Of a stretch of DNA of 64,000 nucleotides, positions 30,776-40,890 are shown one piece after another (the stretch's first letter is position 1; each line of letters begins with the position of its first letter). Source of the stretch: Picochlorum sp. 'celeri' (taxonomy: Eukaryota; Chlorophyta; Trebouxiophyceae); contig JAACMV010000027.1 of assembly GCA_010909725.1 (NCBI GenBank), positions 496,001 through 560,000 on the forward strand, read 5' to 3'. The translations under genes were made by a program, and so were the position numbers. A model generated the notes under the pieces. It worked only from the letters and a program-made list of their open reading frames with translations, was not told the DNA's origin and did not search any database.

Positions 30776-32380
30776 TTATGGCGACGTTCCTAGACGTCTT
30801 CTACAATGTTTCAATCTTCCATCCCAGACTGGCATGGCACAGGGACACCCAGGATCTGCGTACGCACAGGTGGAAGGTGAGCAGTCTGGGAAGCCAATGG
30901 ATCCTATAGATACGGCTTCAAACACGGTTAGTTTGGTTTCATTGCCAGACATTGGCTCTGGAACAGAGAAATATGAGCTCAGTCCAGGAATCGTAATGTC
31001 AACCACCGTGTGTGGTATATCTAGGGCGGTGAGATTGGACATCTGACCAGTTTCCATGTCATAGCAGTCTGTCACTACCTGTTGGCCCGAGCCTGTCGAG
31101 TTGAGGCCTGCTGTGATGGAATGCATCCCATCCTGTAAGAAAATACTACCTTGTGGTCCAAGGAGGATGGAATTATTCTCAATCTTCATACCATCGCTAG
31201 CGACGAGCTGTAATTGTGGCAATCCTGGAGGAGGCATGTTCTGGAAAGGATACGAGAGCTGAAAGTTTCCTCCTGCAGGAATCGTGACGTTTGCTGGGTC
31301 CTTCATCCATTCGTTGAAACGCGATGTGGCAACCTTTTTTGCAAAGTCTGCACAAATCTCAACCGCCACAAGAATGTCATTTACAAACACCATACTGTCA
31401 TACACAAGAGTGTATCCTTTCGACTCCAGCCATCCTTCCACCTCACTCCAATCCGAGTTATTGTATGTAATCTGTGTTATGTTTGTGCTGACATCGAAAG
31501 GATTCCTGTCAGATGTCAAGAAATCAAGAACACTGACGTACGTCTTTGGCACTATAAAGTCCATTCCAGTAGATACTGTATCTGGGGGAGACGCCCCACC
31601 TTTGAACACTGGCGCGAAATTGAGCCATCCAAACTGATACCCCCCAGTGTTGTTGATGCTCTCCTGGGAAACCAATCCACTCGTGTCCGACTCCATCCCT
31701 ACGATAGTTCCAAACACAAATAACCAGTCTTCATATGATGAATTCTGAGAAATACGCCTGAGCCCCCGCCCAATCTCATGTATTGCATTGAATTCCTCAC
31801 TGGACCCAACAGGAAAAATGCTGGAAAAGTTGTATGCTCCGTATGGACCTCTGAAGAAGAATTCTGGAGCGATGAAAACTTTCAACACATCACTCGATGT
31901 ATCACCATATGTATATGCCTCAGCAACAGCCTTTTCCATCACGTCTAGCCGCCCAAGAACATCAGTTTCCAGATTAAGAGGGCCAGTGTAGCACCGAATG
32001 CCACCCATCCCATATTTCTCATCCTCGGAGAAAAACTGCTTCAGGTCAAGGTCAGAGAATTCAGTATACGTCCCTGGGTTCTTCCCTTCACACTTTGGAT
32101 TCACCAGTAGACATTCTGACACGTAATCAGTTCGGAGGACTGTCGACAGGAGTGAAGAAATAGTGGTCGACTCGGACATTTCCGATACAGCGTCAAGTAA
32201 CTCCTCTTTGCACTCTGTGCTTTTAAAATAAGGTTTTAATAACCATATTTCCTCATCTGTAGACACCCCAAACCCTATAAATTGAACCGAGTTGTACGTG
32301 CTTTGCAGTGACCCGCGCTGCGCACCCACAACACAGGCCTCGAGCAGTAGAACAAGGATTGAAAACTCTAGAACACGCAC
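30776..32380 (-). CDS. Secreted nitrilase-like (carbon-nitrogen hydrolase fold) protein
   Basis: About 534 residues. The N-terminus RVLEFSILVLLLEACVVGAQ is a clear signal peptide, and there are many N-glycosylation sequons (NFSS, NSSY, NVTI, NSTG, NLTA). FIAPEFFFRGPYGAY and VAVEICADF resemble the catalytic Glu and Cys motifs of the nitrilase superfamily; the Lys may be that of IVPKTYVS. The C-terminus has a cysteine cluster (CSPSTCAYADPGCPC). I know no named homologue, and the substrate is unknown. Extracellular or endomembrane location is inferred. The frame has no ATG before the signal peptide: the first in-frame candidate is a GTG, and an in-frame TAA lies just upstream, so a short first exon or a non-ATG start is needed. 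The start given is therefore provisional. Confidence 0.6.
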   Translation of the reverse strand: MRVLEFSILVLLLEACVVGAQRGSLQSTYNSVQFIGFGVSTDEEIWLLKPYFKSTECKEELLDAVSEMSESTTISSLLSTVLRTDYVSECLLVNPKCEGKNPGTYTEFSDLDLKQFFSEDEKYGMGGIRCYTGPLNLETDVLGRLDVMEKAVAEAYTYGDTSSDVLKVFIAPEFFFRGPYGAYNFSSIFPVGSSEEFNAIHEIGRGLRRISQNSSYEDWLFVFGTIVGMESDTSGLVSQESINNTGGYQFGWLNFAPVFKGGASPPDTVSTGMDFIVPKTYVSVLDFLTSDRNPFDVSTNITQITYNNSDWSEVEGWLESKGYTLVYDSMVFVNDILVAVEICADFAKKVATSRFNEWMKDPANVTIPAGGNFQLSYPFQNMPPPGLPQLQLVASDGMKIENNSILLGPQGSIFLQDGMHSITAGLNSTGSGQQVVTDCYDMETGQMSNLTALDIPHTVVDITIPGLSSYFSVPEPMSGNETKLTVFEAVSIGSIGFPDCSPSTCAYADPGCPCAMPVWDGRLKHCRRRLGTSP

Positions 32381-32470
32381 GCCACTAATTTTTTAATAAC
32401 TGCTTTTACATCAGTTTAATTTGAAAAGATTGAGATACGGTATGGGGCAATGGTTCCTGATTGTACCGGA

Positions 32471-34177
32471 TTAGGATCCATAGCTCCAATGTCGCTTCAC
32501 GATAATCATGATGAGAATAGCCAAGAGTCCAGAGACACCAGCAAACGCCGAGTACACGGGAATAGCATGTTTCAATACACACCCCTCGACATAGTACACA
32601 TCAGGGAATATGGCACAGGAGGTGCTTGTATCACCATCACAGATGGGACTTCCATCGCTGCCAATGCTTTCGCCATTGGCACAGTAGTTGACTTGGCCAG
32701 ATGGCGTGGCTATAAATGTCACTGCGCCAATCACAAGTGGGCCAGCAAATCGTCCACCAGAAACAGCCATGTAATATATTCCCAAGAGCTTTCCGATATT
32801 CTCTCCAACAACATCTTGGTATTGCGAAATCTTTTTGGAGAAGAATGCTTCCAGGGATGGGAAGAACAGGACAATGGCAACGCCAAAAATGGCTGTGGAT
32901 GCATAAAAGGTTCCATCGGGTGGGACTGACGTCGCTCCGCCATATGGAATCACCAGCAAATAGACCACCATCATGAGCCAACTCGACAGAATGACGATGA
33001 TTCTCTCATCAAATACCTTGGGCATGGCCTTGACTCCTGTGCGATATAGTACCGAGCCAAAGACAGCACCAGCTCCCAAGCCAATAAAGACCTTCCACTG
33101 ACCCACTTGGTCAGTGATGTCATGGTATTGTCCAGCAAACAAAGCAAACAGGTTGGAGTAATACCCAAACTGGAGAAAGACGGAGGCAAACGCAATGAAC
33201 AACCAGATTGCTACAAGGTACTGGAATGTCCTTCTTCGTTCTGATTCACCCTTCTTCTCCTCCTCCATAGACTCGTCTTTATTCGCCAGATTTTCTCGCA
33301 CATAATGTTCATTCTCATTCGACGGGTCCACAAACAAGAATGCTACAACACCAATCACAAGAACAATGATGAATACAGCCACCCATCCAGGAATGGTGTA
33401 CCAATTGAACACCTTGAGTGTTGTGGAAGACGAGGAATTCACGGTCGGCAAACCGAGGAAGATATACCCAATCCACGGTCCAAACATTCGAGCAAGCGTT
33501 TGAGAAACCCTGTAGGACACGAGCCGCGTTTGCCTTTGCTCCATGGTGGTTGTTGACGCAATGTAGGAGCTCCCTAAAGACAATGCTGCAGCTCCAATTC
33601 CAGCCACAAGCCTTGCAATTAACATCATATACCACGCATCTCCCAGATACGAGAACGCATAAATCAGATTACCGGCTCCATTGAACAGAAAGCATATCAT
33701 GAGCAGTACTTTGTAGACACGAAACCGGTCACTCACAAACCCAAGACATGGTGCCGCCAGCAACGCTGTGAGATCGTATGACCCAAACGTCAGTCCATAG
33801 AGTCTTTTGGGACCGTTCAAAACATAATAAAATGTCTGAATACTCATCATTGCCGCCGTGAAATCAATGGCCAAAGCAAAACCACTGATCAACAAGGCAT
33901 ACCAACTGTTCCTCTTGCTCTTCCGGTTCTCTGCAGAGTTTGGTATGCCAGTCAGGAGAGGATCATTATCCACTGGAATCTTTGCAGAATCAGACAGCCA
34001 GTCCAGATGCTCCTCCTCCTCCCCCGTTCCCTCCTGCGGAGCAGGATCATGACCCAAGGGGGGGTCTCCTTCAATATCGTCAACACCTGAAGGCCGGGTC
34101 GCAGATGCCTCCTGAACAGCTTTAGCCCTCTTTTTCTTCTCTATATGTTTTCTAATCTTCTTATATGCATAAAACAT
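32471..34177 (-). CDS. Major facilitator transporter, MFSD8/CLN7-like
   Basis: 568 residues with about 12 membrane spans after an N-terminal cytosolic tail of some 90 residues. GFVSDRFRVYK, in the loop after span 2, is the MFS signature. GSSYIASTTTMEQRQTRLVSYR and the large cytosolic loop (FVDPSNENEHYVRENLANKDESMEEEKKGESERR) fit the MFSD8 type of lysosomal transporter. The tail contains DNDPLL, a D/ExxxLL-type sorting signal for vacuole or lysosome. The substrate is unknown. It lies upstream of the nitrilase-like gene on the same strand, with 90 bp between. Confidence 0.8.
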   Translation of the reverse strand: MFYAYKKIRKHIEKKKRAKAVQEASATRPSGVDDIEGDPPLGHDPAPQEGTGEEEEHLDWLSDSAKIPVDNDPLLTGIPNSAENRKSKRNSWYALLISGFALAIDFTAAMMSIQTFYYVLNGPKRLYGLTFGSYDLTALLAAPCLGFVSDRFRVYKVLLMICFLFNGAGNLIYAFSYLGDAWYMMLIARLVAGIGAAALSLGSSYIASTTTMEQRQTRLVSYRVSQTLARMFGPWIGYIFLGLPTVNSSSSTTLKVFNWYTIPGWVAVFIIVLVIGVVAFLFVDPSNENEHYVRENLANKDESMEEEKKGESERRRTFQYLVAIWLFIAFASVFLQFGYYSNLFALFAGQYHDITDQVGQWKVFIGLGAGAVFGSVLYRTGVKAMPKVFDERIIVILSSWLMMVVYLLVIPYGGATSVPPDGTFYASTAIFGVAIVLFFPSLEAFFSKKISQYQDVVGENIGKLLGIYYMAVSGGRFAGPLVIGAVTFIATPSGQVNYCANGESIGSDGSPICDGDTSTSCAIFPDVYYVEGCVLKHAIPVYSAFAGVSGLLAILIMIIVKRHWSYGS

Positions 34178-34838
34178 GGCTTTTCATGTAGGGTCTGTTC
34201 ATAGATACAAGAATAGAAAAAGTTTTGCAAAATGAGATTTGTCCAAGGTACCTTGGCTCCTTCAGTTTCGTTCTTGGGTTGAGTTTATACAAGAAAAAAG
34301 ATAGTAGTAGCAATTCTTGACCTAATTCAGATCAATTGGCGAAAAACACAGCAACAAGAAGTACCATTTCCCTGCTCATCTGACTCGGTATCGATATCGA
34401 TGCAGTCGACATGGCTCGTCCCCCAATGTCCAGATAGATCTCTTTGAACCATGAATGGATTCATTTGACCGTACATTGTTTTGTTTGATATTCCGTATTT
34501 AGATATATGAAAAAGAGACTCCTGTCAAAGGTGGCGCCTAAACTAACCGTTGACGATCAAGGCACCGGGCAACGATCCTCGCCATGTTGGACTCTCAGTG
34601 GCCCTTAGCACCCTTACTTTTTCCAATTTATATATTTAGTGGCCAATATTTTTGCCCTTGGCTTGGATCTACGTGTGAGGATCATGTATCGCATTTCATT
34701 TGACCAACATTTCTCAATTCCTTTCCTTCGCTAGAGTTCTTTTTGATTTTTGAATTCGGGCTGGATTACAGGCATCCACCATTTTGATATATTCATAAAT
34801 ACATCTCTAGGTACATACGCTAAAGGAACGAGGGCTGG
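34178..34838. promoter_or_regulatory. Divergent promoter region MFS / C2-Munc13-like gene
   Basis: 661 bp without a protein gene. Between about 34525 and 34620 the sequence is richer in GC than its surroundings and has dyads, for example GGCGCC (34535) with GGCACC (34561) and TTGACGATCAA between them. It follows a TATATGA and ends at a TTTTT run, the layout of a small RNA transcribed by RNA polymerase III. I could not match it to U1-U6, 5S, SRP or tRNA. Confidence 0.3.
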
Positions 34839-37800
34839 ATGTTTCGTGGGACAAAGGTGGTTGACGAGGTGGATTTTGGCGGTAGCATTTTGCATCGAGG
34901 GCTCGTTGTTGCTCATCCTGAGCATAGACGTGATCATGATAATGATAGCTCGAGTGCAAGCTCACCAGTGAGACACCGCTCGAGTCGGAAGGATAGAATT
35001 GGTGGTGGAATGGCTACTACTCTGCAGGAAGGAGATTTGTACTATAGGGAGGCCCGGCATGAGGCCGATGATGCGACGCATACCTATCAGACTGCTCTTG
35101 AGGATGTTAGTGATGGGAGAAGAGTGTGGAATGATGCTTGGCATGCTGAAAAGTTGAGAAAGAGTGGGTTTCCTGCACTCTCTGCAAAGGATGGGCAGGG
35201 TGCTGTGACAATGACGAGAAGGCAGGCGTGGGTTCGGTTTTTGGCATTAGATGCGTGCAAAGATCTTTGTATTGATGCTTTAGTTCGTGGCGGTGAGGAA
35301 GGTAATACTGCGCGAGGGTTTTTGGAAGAGGGCTGTCGAGTACTCAAGGATGGATTAGGTGTGCGGAAGCTGCTGCTGGAGCAAGGTCAGAATGTGAATA
35401 TTTTCTGGGATGATGTAGAGCAGCAGCAGGCGCAGCGATTGGTCATGGTTGGCAAAAGCTTACCAAAACGCGATGTAGAGAGGAAAGAAAAAGTTGTGCG
35501 GAACAAAGATACCATCAAATCCTTTCGGGAGCCTGATGTGTCAATGGCACAGGAGCATCTTGCGTACTATGACTGGCGTGTTCCTTGCGTGGAAGTTAAA
35601 GTGCTGAGGATTGTTGGAGCTCCTTTCTTGGAAAGTTTTGAGCATGATTCGTCCACAGATACATCTCCAGCGAATTGTGTTGTGCAGACGCTTGCTCATG
35701 ATAGGAAATCTTCCAGCATGGTTGGATCAACAGGAGGGGTGCTGTCTGGGGAAACTCTCTATGTGTCGAATCAGTCGAACAAATCGGCCCATTCTTCGGT
35801 CAAGATTGATGTGTTTTCAATGGATAGAAAATTGCTTGCATGTGGCTCTGTTATGATTTCTGAACTGCAGAGGTTGGCAGCACGATGTGATGCTCTGGGG
35901 CAAGAGCCCCCACCCAGTTTGCTCAAGCAATTAATCAAGCCGAGTGGATGGAAAAGGAAGGATTCCGGTGGATCCATGGTCTGGGTGAAGTTGACAGGAA
36001 ACAATGGGTCCCCATCTGGTCATATCCTGTTGTCTGCAAAGGCTATACCTGGGGACCTGACAGTAGCAGGGGTTATGGGCCCAACATCCCAGGGGCACAG
36101 TGGAGGAGGAACCTCGGGCAATGCCCCTATATTGACGGAAACAGATATTGATGGAACTTATAAACAAGATATTGGGACAGCATGGAAGAAGAATCCATTG
36201 GTGGAGCTTGATGATGGACACGCATCATCACTTGAGAATTCCTTGAGTGAGGAGAAGGGTCTCATTGCGGCGACATTGCATGATGATGCGCCAAAGGGGA
36301 AAGATTCCTCCGCGGGATATCTTCAAATCAATGTGCGACATGTGTATAGTGCCCTTTTGGACTGCGCCCTAAGAGCTTCTGAATGTGATAGACCAGCATC
36401 GCCCTTGGAGCTCAAACCAGAATGGTCCTGGCTTTTGAGAACATTTGCTGGAGGACATGGCATCCGGGAGGAATATGCAACATTATCGTACCTGCAATGG
36501 ATATTAGAAAAGCATATTGTCAGACCTAATTCGATGTGCTTTGAGGTGGTCACGGCAAAATATGGAGCCATTAAGCATGCTGACAATGGTCAACATGCAT
36601 TGGAATCTCACGAGATTGCCATGTTCACCAACGTGCGGCAGGATATCAAAACTCTGTTGAACAAGGCCTTTGAAAGTTATTATTCGTTGAAACAACAGTA
36701 TGATGATGACGTGGGTGAAGAGTACCTCTCGATCCGTGGTCCTCAAGCAGCAACTGTGTTGAGATCTGCATTCAAATTACTCAAACTTGTGCTTGCTGGA
36801 GATGAGCATAGTGCCATACAGTGGGCATCTGTACGATTCAAGAAGGCAGCAAACAAGAGATTCTATTCGATTTTGGCTGCAGTAGAGACTCAATTGGGCG
36901 AAGATGAGAGAGAACCAAAGAGATACAAAAAATTGTGTGATCTCTGCCAAGCAATCATGGAAGAAGTTCGGGCGGATGAAGCCATACAAAACTCTGAGGC
37001 CTTCCCGAAAGATGTTTCACTTCCTTTCATAACATCGTTAGAGTACTCCAAAGGCTTGGCCGCTCATCTCAAGAGCGTGATTACGCGAAATCCACCTCAG
37101 AAGCCAACAGCATCAGCAATCATGCTTGTGCAAGCAGTAGGTGGTCTGCAGGACTTTGTTGAAAGGCATGGGTATGTTGATGCAGGCATCCAGTTGAGTG
37201 CATATGACGTCTTCAGAGACTTTATCATTCGATGGATAGCATCGAGCTCTGCAAGCCTGAAGAGAGGCATCCAAATTATTGATGACTCTGGTCCTCGTGA
37301 GATTAGCCAGTGGAAAGACCTGTACGACAACGGAGGCAATATGGTTGTGCCATTCGCTGAGGTGCTCATGAGAGAGTTACAGAAAGAGATGGAGGTGTAT
37401 AGGCCTCTTTTGTGCTTCTGGCCTTGTTTTGCTGTTGAGGTGGAGGCAGCCTGTGTGGATGTCTTGCGCTCCGCAGTATCTGTAGCGTCTAGCCACTGTG
37501 GTCTCGTTCAAACAACTGAGCACCAAAACAGCAGCAAGCGTCGTACGGCTTGGAAATGGGCTGCCGTACGAGAGACTGCAAAGGATGGCAGCAGTGTTAC
37601 AGAAGCCATCAGGAGTGGGACCAGCGTACCACAGGCACTGCTGATGAACACGTTGAGGCGACTATTGGCAGTCATTCCGCAGATGGAGTCATCTATATAT
37701 TCTTGGTGTCAGGAGACGCCTCTGACGAAGTCACAAGCGAATGGACCAAGCCCACTGCGCCGAGAATCATTGCGCGCATTTTCTCCTGTGCATCACAAAG

Positions 37801-38360
37801 ATAGGATTGCTCAAGAAGCCCCAATGCTCGGAGTTCAATGGGCACAGCTTGTGAAAGAATTACGAACAGAATACTACGCCAGCATTACATTGACGGCAGA
37901 ATCCATATCTCGAGCATTATCATCATCCAGCCGCACATCAATTCACAGTGTGCTCAGCAGAGCTGGATTGGAAGCATCTGATTCTGCCATTGTGAGAAGA
38001 ATTGAAAAAGCATTAGACCAAACAGCTCCTACAATACAGATACTGTCCTCTGTTTTGGACAGCAGGGTTTTTGTGGCACTTGCAAGAGGCTTATGGGATT
38101 TGACCGCAAAGCAAATCCTGCAATTTTCCGAGGAATTGAGAGAGGATGAGGGACACAGGGGTGGCCATGCATGGAGAGGAAGGCAGAATGCTGCTGCTGC
38201 TCTTTCTTGCGTCCAAAACTTTTACAAGCATAAAATATCAAACTGTATGGGTAGCGATCTACAGCCAAAGGACCTTGCACCTCCTCAGCATTCGCAAAGA
38301 GCAAGTGCATTGCTTGCATCAAACACAACAGAGCTTGACAAATCATTCGATGTTTACTAA
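34839..38360 (+). CDS. C2-domain / Munc13-homology-like protein (plant-conserved family)
   Basis: 1173 residues, no intron. A segment around residues 245-410 starting VPCVEVKVLRIVGAPF looks like a C2 domain. From about residue 500, LQINVRHVYSALLDCALRA, ELKPEWSWLLRTFAGGHGI and the long helical region to ARGLWDLTAKQILQFSEEL resemble a large plant family of unknown function with Munc13 (MUN/MHD)-type helices. The ending MGSDLQPKDLAPPQHS is the same family's conserved tail. Munc13-like proteins act in tethering and fusion of vesicles at membranes; that role here is an inference. The N-terminal 50 residues are basic and unconserved, so the start could be MATTLQEGDLYY at 35010. The stop codon overlaps that of the capping enzyme. 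Confidence 0.75.
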   Translation: MFRGTKVVDEVDFGGSILHRGLVVAHPEHRRDHDNDSSSASSPVRHRSSRKDRIGGGMATTLQEGDLYYREARHEADDATHTYQTALEDVSDGRRVWNDAWHAEKLRKSGFPALSAKDGQGAVTMTRRQAWVRFLALDACKDLCIDALVRGGEEGNTARGFLEEGCRVLKDGLGVRKLLLEQGQNVNIFWDDVEQQQAQRLVMVGKSLPKRDVERKEKVVRNKDTIKSFREPDVSMAQEHLAYYDWRVPCVEVKVLRIVGAPFLESFEHDSSTDTSPANCVVQTLAHDRKSSSMVGSTGGVLSGETLYVSNQSNKSAHSSVKIDVFSMDRKLLACGSVMISELQRLAARCDALGQEPPPSLLKQLIKPSGWKRKDSGGSMVWVKLTGNNGSPSGHILLSAKAIPGDLTVAGVMGPTSQGHSGGGTSGNAPILTETDIDGTYKQDIGTAWKKNPLVELDDGHASSLENSLSEEKGLIAATLHDDAPKGKDSSAGYLQINVRHVYSALLDCALRASECDRPASPLELKPEWSWLLRTFAGGHGIREEYATLSYLQWILEKHIVRPNSMCFEVVTAKYGAIKHADNGQHALESHEIAMFTNVRQDIKTLLNKAFESYYSLKQQYDDDVGEEYLSIRGPQAATVLRSAFKLLKLVLAGDEHSAIQWASVRFKKAANKRFYSILAAVETQLGEDEREPKRYKKLCDLCQAIMEEVRADEAIQNSEAFPKDVSLPFITSLEYSKGLAAHLKSVITRNPPQKPTASAIMLVQAVGGLQDFVERHGYVDAGIQLSAYDVFRDFIIRWIASSSASLKRGIQIIDDSGPREISQWKDLYDNGGNMVVPFAEVLMRELQKEMEVYRPLLCFWPCFAVEVEAACVDVLRSAVSVASSHCGLVQTTEHQNSSKRRTAWKWAAVRETAKDGSSVTEAIRSGTSVPQALLMNTLRRLLAVIPQMESSIYSWCQETPLTKSQANGPSPLRRESLRAFSPVHHKDRIAQEAPMLGVQWAQLVKELRTEYYASITLTAESISRALSSSSRTSIHSVLSRAGLEASDSAIVRRIEKALDQTAPTIQILSSVLDSRVFVALARGLWDLTAKQILQFSEELREDEGHRGGHAWRGRQNAAAALSCVQNFYKHKISNCMGSDLQPKDLAPPQHSQRASALLASNTTELDKSFDVY

Positions 38361-40498
38361 TTGCGGGTATGTTTGTTTCCTTCCCGATATATATCTGATT
38401 TCAAAGACGATTCTATAGCTTGTAATAAATCTTCCTCGCGGATATCATCCTGAATCGATGCCCAAACCTTATGATACACTGCTTCTGCATTGGGCAGTGC
38501 CTTATCCCTTCTGTCTCTCATAAAGTGCCACGACTGACTCTCCTTGTCCCAGGTACACTCAATTATCTTCCCATCATACGCCAAATGACTTTCTCCTTCA
38601 GGAAACGTTACTTTGGCACCTTCGAGATCTTTAACAACAGCAGCACCATGTTTGGTTGGATGAAGCAACTGTAGATGCAGGGTTCCACCAGGCCCAATCC
38701 TCAATTTGAAATCCACAGAGTTCATATGCGCAAACTTCCATTTCAACAACTCGTGACATGTTAATGGTACATATGGATCATCATAAGGCTGTAAAATCAA
38801 TCCATCGGCCTCATGAGAGAGGTCTCTGGGAATCACATTCTCGATAACCTGCTTTGATTGAGAGAGATGCCAAAACAACTTCTTCCGGAACCTAAACGCT
38901 TCTTTGCCATACTCATACCTCATTTTCCAATTTCCATTCGAAATTTCTTCCATTTCTTTCCTTCTTGGGTGATCAACAAATGTATCAATGAATGTCCATC
39001 GCTCCTTCCATGGATGCCTGGTGACAATTTCCCCATTAATAACCAAGATGTCATATGCCAGAAACCGCCTCGTCTTCTTGCCAGTCACCAAATCCTCATC
39101 TACAATCATCTCTCCATCTAAAATTGTTCCCTGATGCAGTCCTCCTATCGGAGCTTTAGGCTGAGGATCATTCTTCCCTCTCCGAGGGAGAGGGCTAGGC
39201 CACCTCATCTGCACCCGCCGAACAGCATTACTCCTATCAATCAAATACGTCCCCGCTCTGTGCAACAAAATCAAATACCTCGTCCCATCAGCTTTCCACG
39301 TCACCCAATATCGTCTCTCGGAGAGTAAATGTAAATTTGATCGAGCAAGAGACACTGGTTGAGATCCAGGAAACATGGCCCCCTCTCCATGAACACACTC
39401 TCTACCCAACACATACTGCATCAGCAGACCCCGAACCCAGTTCGCTTCACTCTCACACACCACCTCCCCAATGATATCATCATGGCTCAAATGCATTCCT
39501 TCGCATGTCTCTTCAAGACCCTCATCGGCATTGTCCTCCTCGTCCTCATCATCATCGTCACCACCCTTCCACTCTGGCACACCAACATGAGGGAAATTCG
39601 CCGGCATTTTCATATGATAATACCGAAACAGATGACGAATATAATACATCTTATAAATTCCAGGACTTCTTGCATCAGAAAACATTTTCAGTGCCTTTTC
39701 CACAGTCGTCGTCTCATTGCTCAATATCCTCATCAAATGAGACACAATCATAAACCCACTCCTGTTGAACCCATGCGTGCAATGAACAAGAATATATCCC
39801 GCTGGATTCGAATTTATATACGACTGCACCTCAAACACAAAATCATTGACAGCCTGAGCAGCAGGCACTTCCCCTCGACCGCGATTAGGAATCTTCAAAT
39901 GATAAAACCCAGCATCCTCCCATGCTTGGCGTCGATAATACCTATTGCTATTCGTCAAGTCAATAACCATTGAACACTGGGCAGGCACCTGAACCTGCAC
40001 TCCATTCTGATCCACCATCGGAATTTTCACATCTTGTAATATACGTCTAGCCTCCTGGATAGCATCTTCAACATTAAACCGATCCTCTGGATTTGGAATG
40101 AGGCTATTGAAAGCTGCTCCCAAGGGAACCTTCATGGGGATAAACCTCCATATCGGTTTGCCCATTTTCGGACATGCGATCCACCCTGCTGGCATTCCAC
40201 TTGAATCCAATTCCTCATCAACAGCATCATGGATCCCTGCTTCTGGGACCAATGCCTGCAATACAATATCCACAAGGTATCACTGGGTGCAACACACACA
40301 GAGAAAAGGAAGAGGAAGGGGATGAAGAAAAAGGACACCGATGAACCCATACTGCAGTGCAAAAGAAAAGACACAAACCTCTTCATATTCCACCACCTCT
40401 CTCGGTCTTTTATTCCCATCTGCCTCTGCTCTGTCTTGACTAGGTGAATGGTCCCTTTTCTTCGCTCGTTCGGTTCCATTCTCTTCTCCACCAACCAT
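38357..40498 (-). CDS. RNGTT: mRNA capping enzyme (triphosphatase-guanylyltransferase)
   Basis: Bifunctional nuclear enzyme that caps RNA polymerase II transcripts. Exon 1 (40379-40498) encodes a charged leader ending VVEYEE; exon 2 (38357-40255) continues ALVPEAGIHDAV. Total 672 residues. The N-terminal half is a cysteine-type RNA triphosphatase with VHCTHGFNRSGF, as in animals and plants, not the metal-dependent fungal kind. A Glu/Asp-rich linker follows. The guanylyltransferase has KADGTRYL, whose Lys receives GMP, then DGEMI, FLAYDIL, EADGLILQP and LLKWKF motifs of nucleotidyltransferases. The C-terminal OB fold ends in IIECTWD. Its stop (TAG, minus strand) overlaps the last bases of the opposing C2/Munc13-like gene. 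The intron is 123 bp. Confidence 0.95.
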
Positions 40499-40890
40499 GG
40501 CTCATCGATTGACTGTTAATTCCATAGATTAAAATTTTAAATACATCAATTGAGGGTTTCCATGGATGCTATACCAAAATCTGGACACTGTCCTTAAAAA
40601 AATAACAGTACGAAACTCTGTATTAAAAACATTAAAAAATCAGGTTCACTTTCCCATGGTACAAGGTCCTGATTGTGGCTGGATAGTCCATCACAATATG
40701 TATATTTGGTGATCATGTCACCCATATAATACAAGAACGTACGCGGTCTCTGCTTTTGTGTAATAATCTTGGATCGTTGCATGCCATTGCACAGAGTTTG
40801 CATGTGCAATTAGAACAAACGTATTCTCCATCCTATCTGCTCGCATTATCATTTCTTAATACATATATATCAGTATAGAATCATTTCATA
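40499..40890. promoter_or_regulatory. Divergent promoter region capping enzyme / RBM28
   Basis: 392 AT-rich bp. A 71-codon minus-strand frame (40594-40809) shows no recognisable domain and I do not call it. Nothing else seen. Confidence 0.4.

Noticed and set aside
34560..34615. CTGAGA and GGGTGCT on the minus strand recalled a TPP riboswitch
   Set aside because: The required CCTGAT and GGTAA..ACC.GCG.AGGGA parts are absent, and neighbouring genes are not thiamine genes.
40594..40809. 71-codon minus-strand frame between capping enzyme and RBM28
   Set aside because: No recognisable domain and no splice or promoter support.
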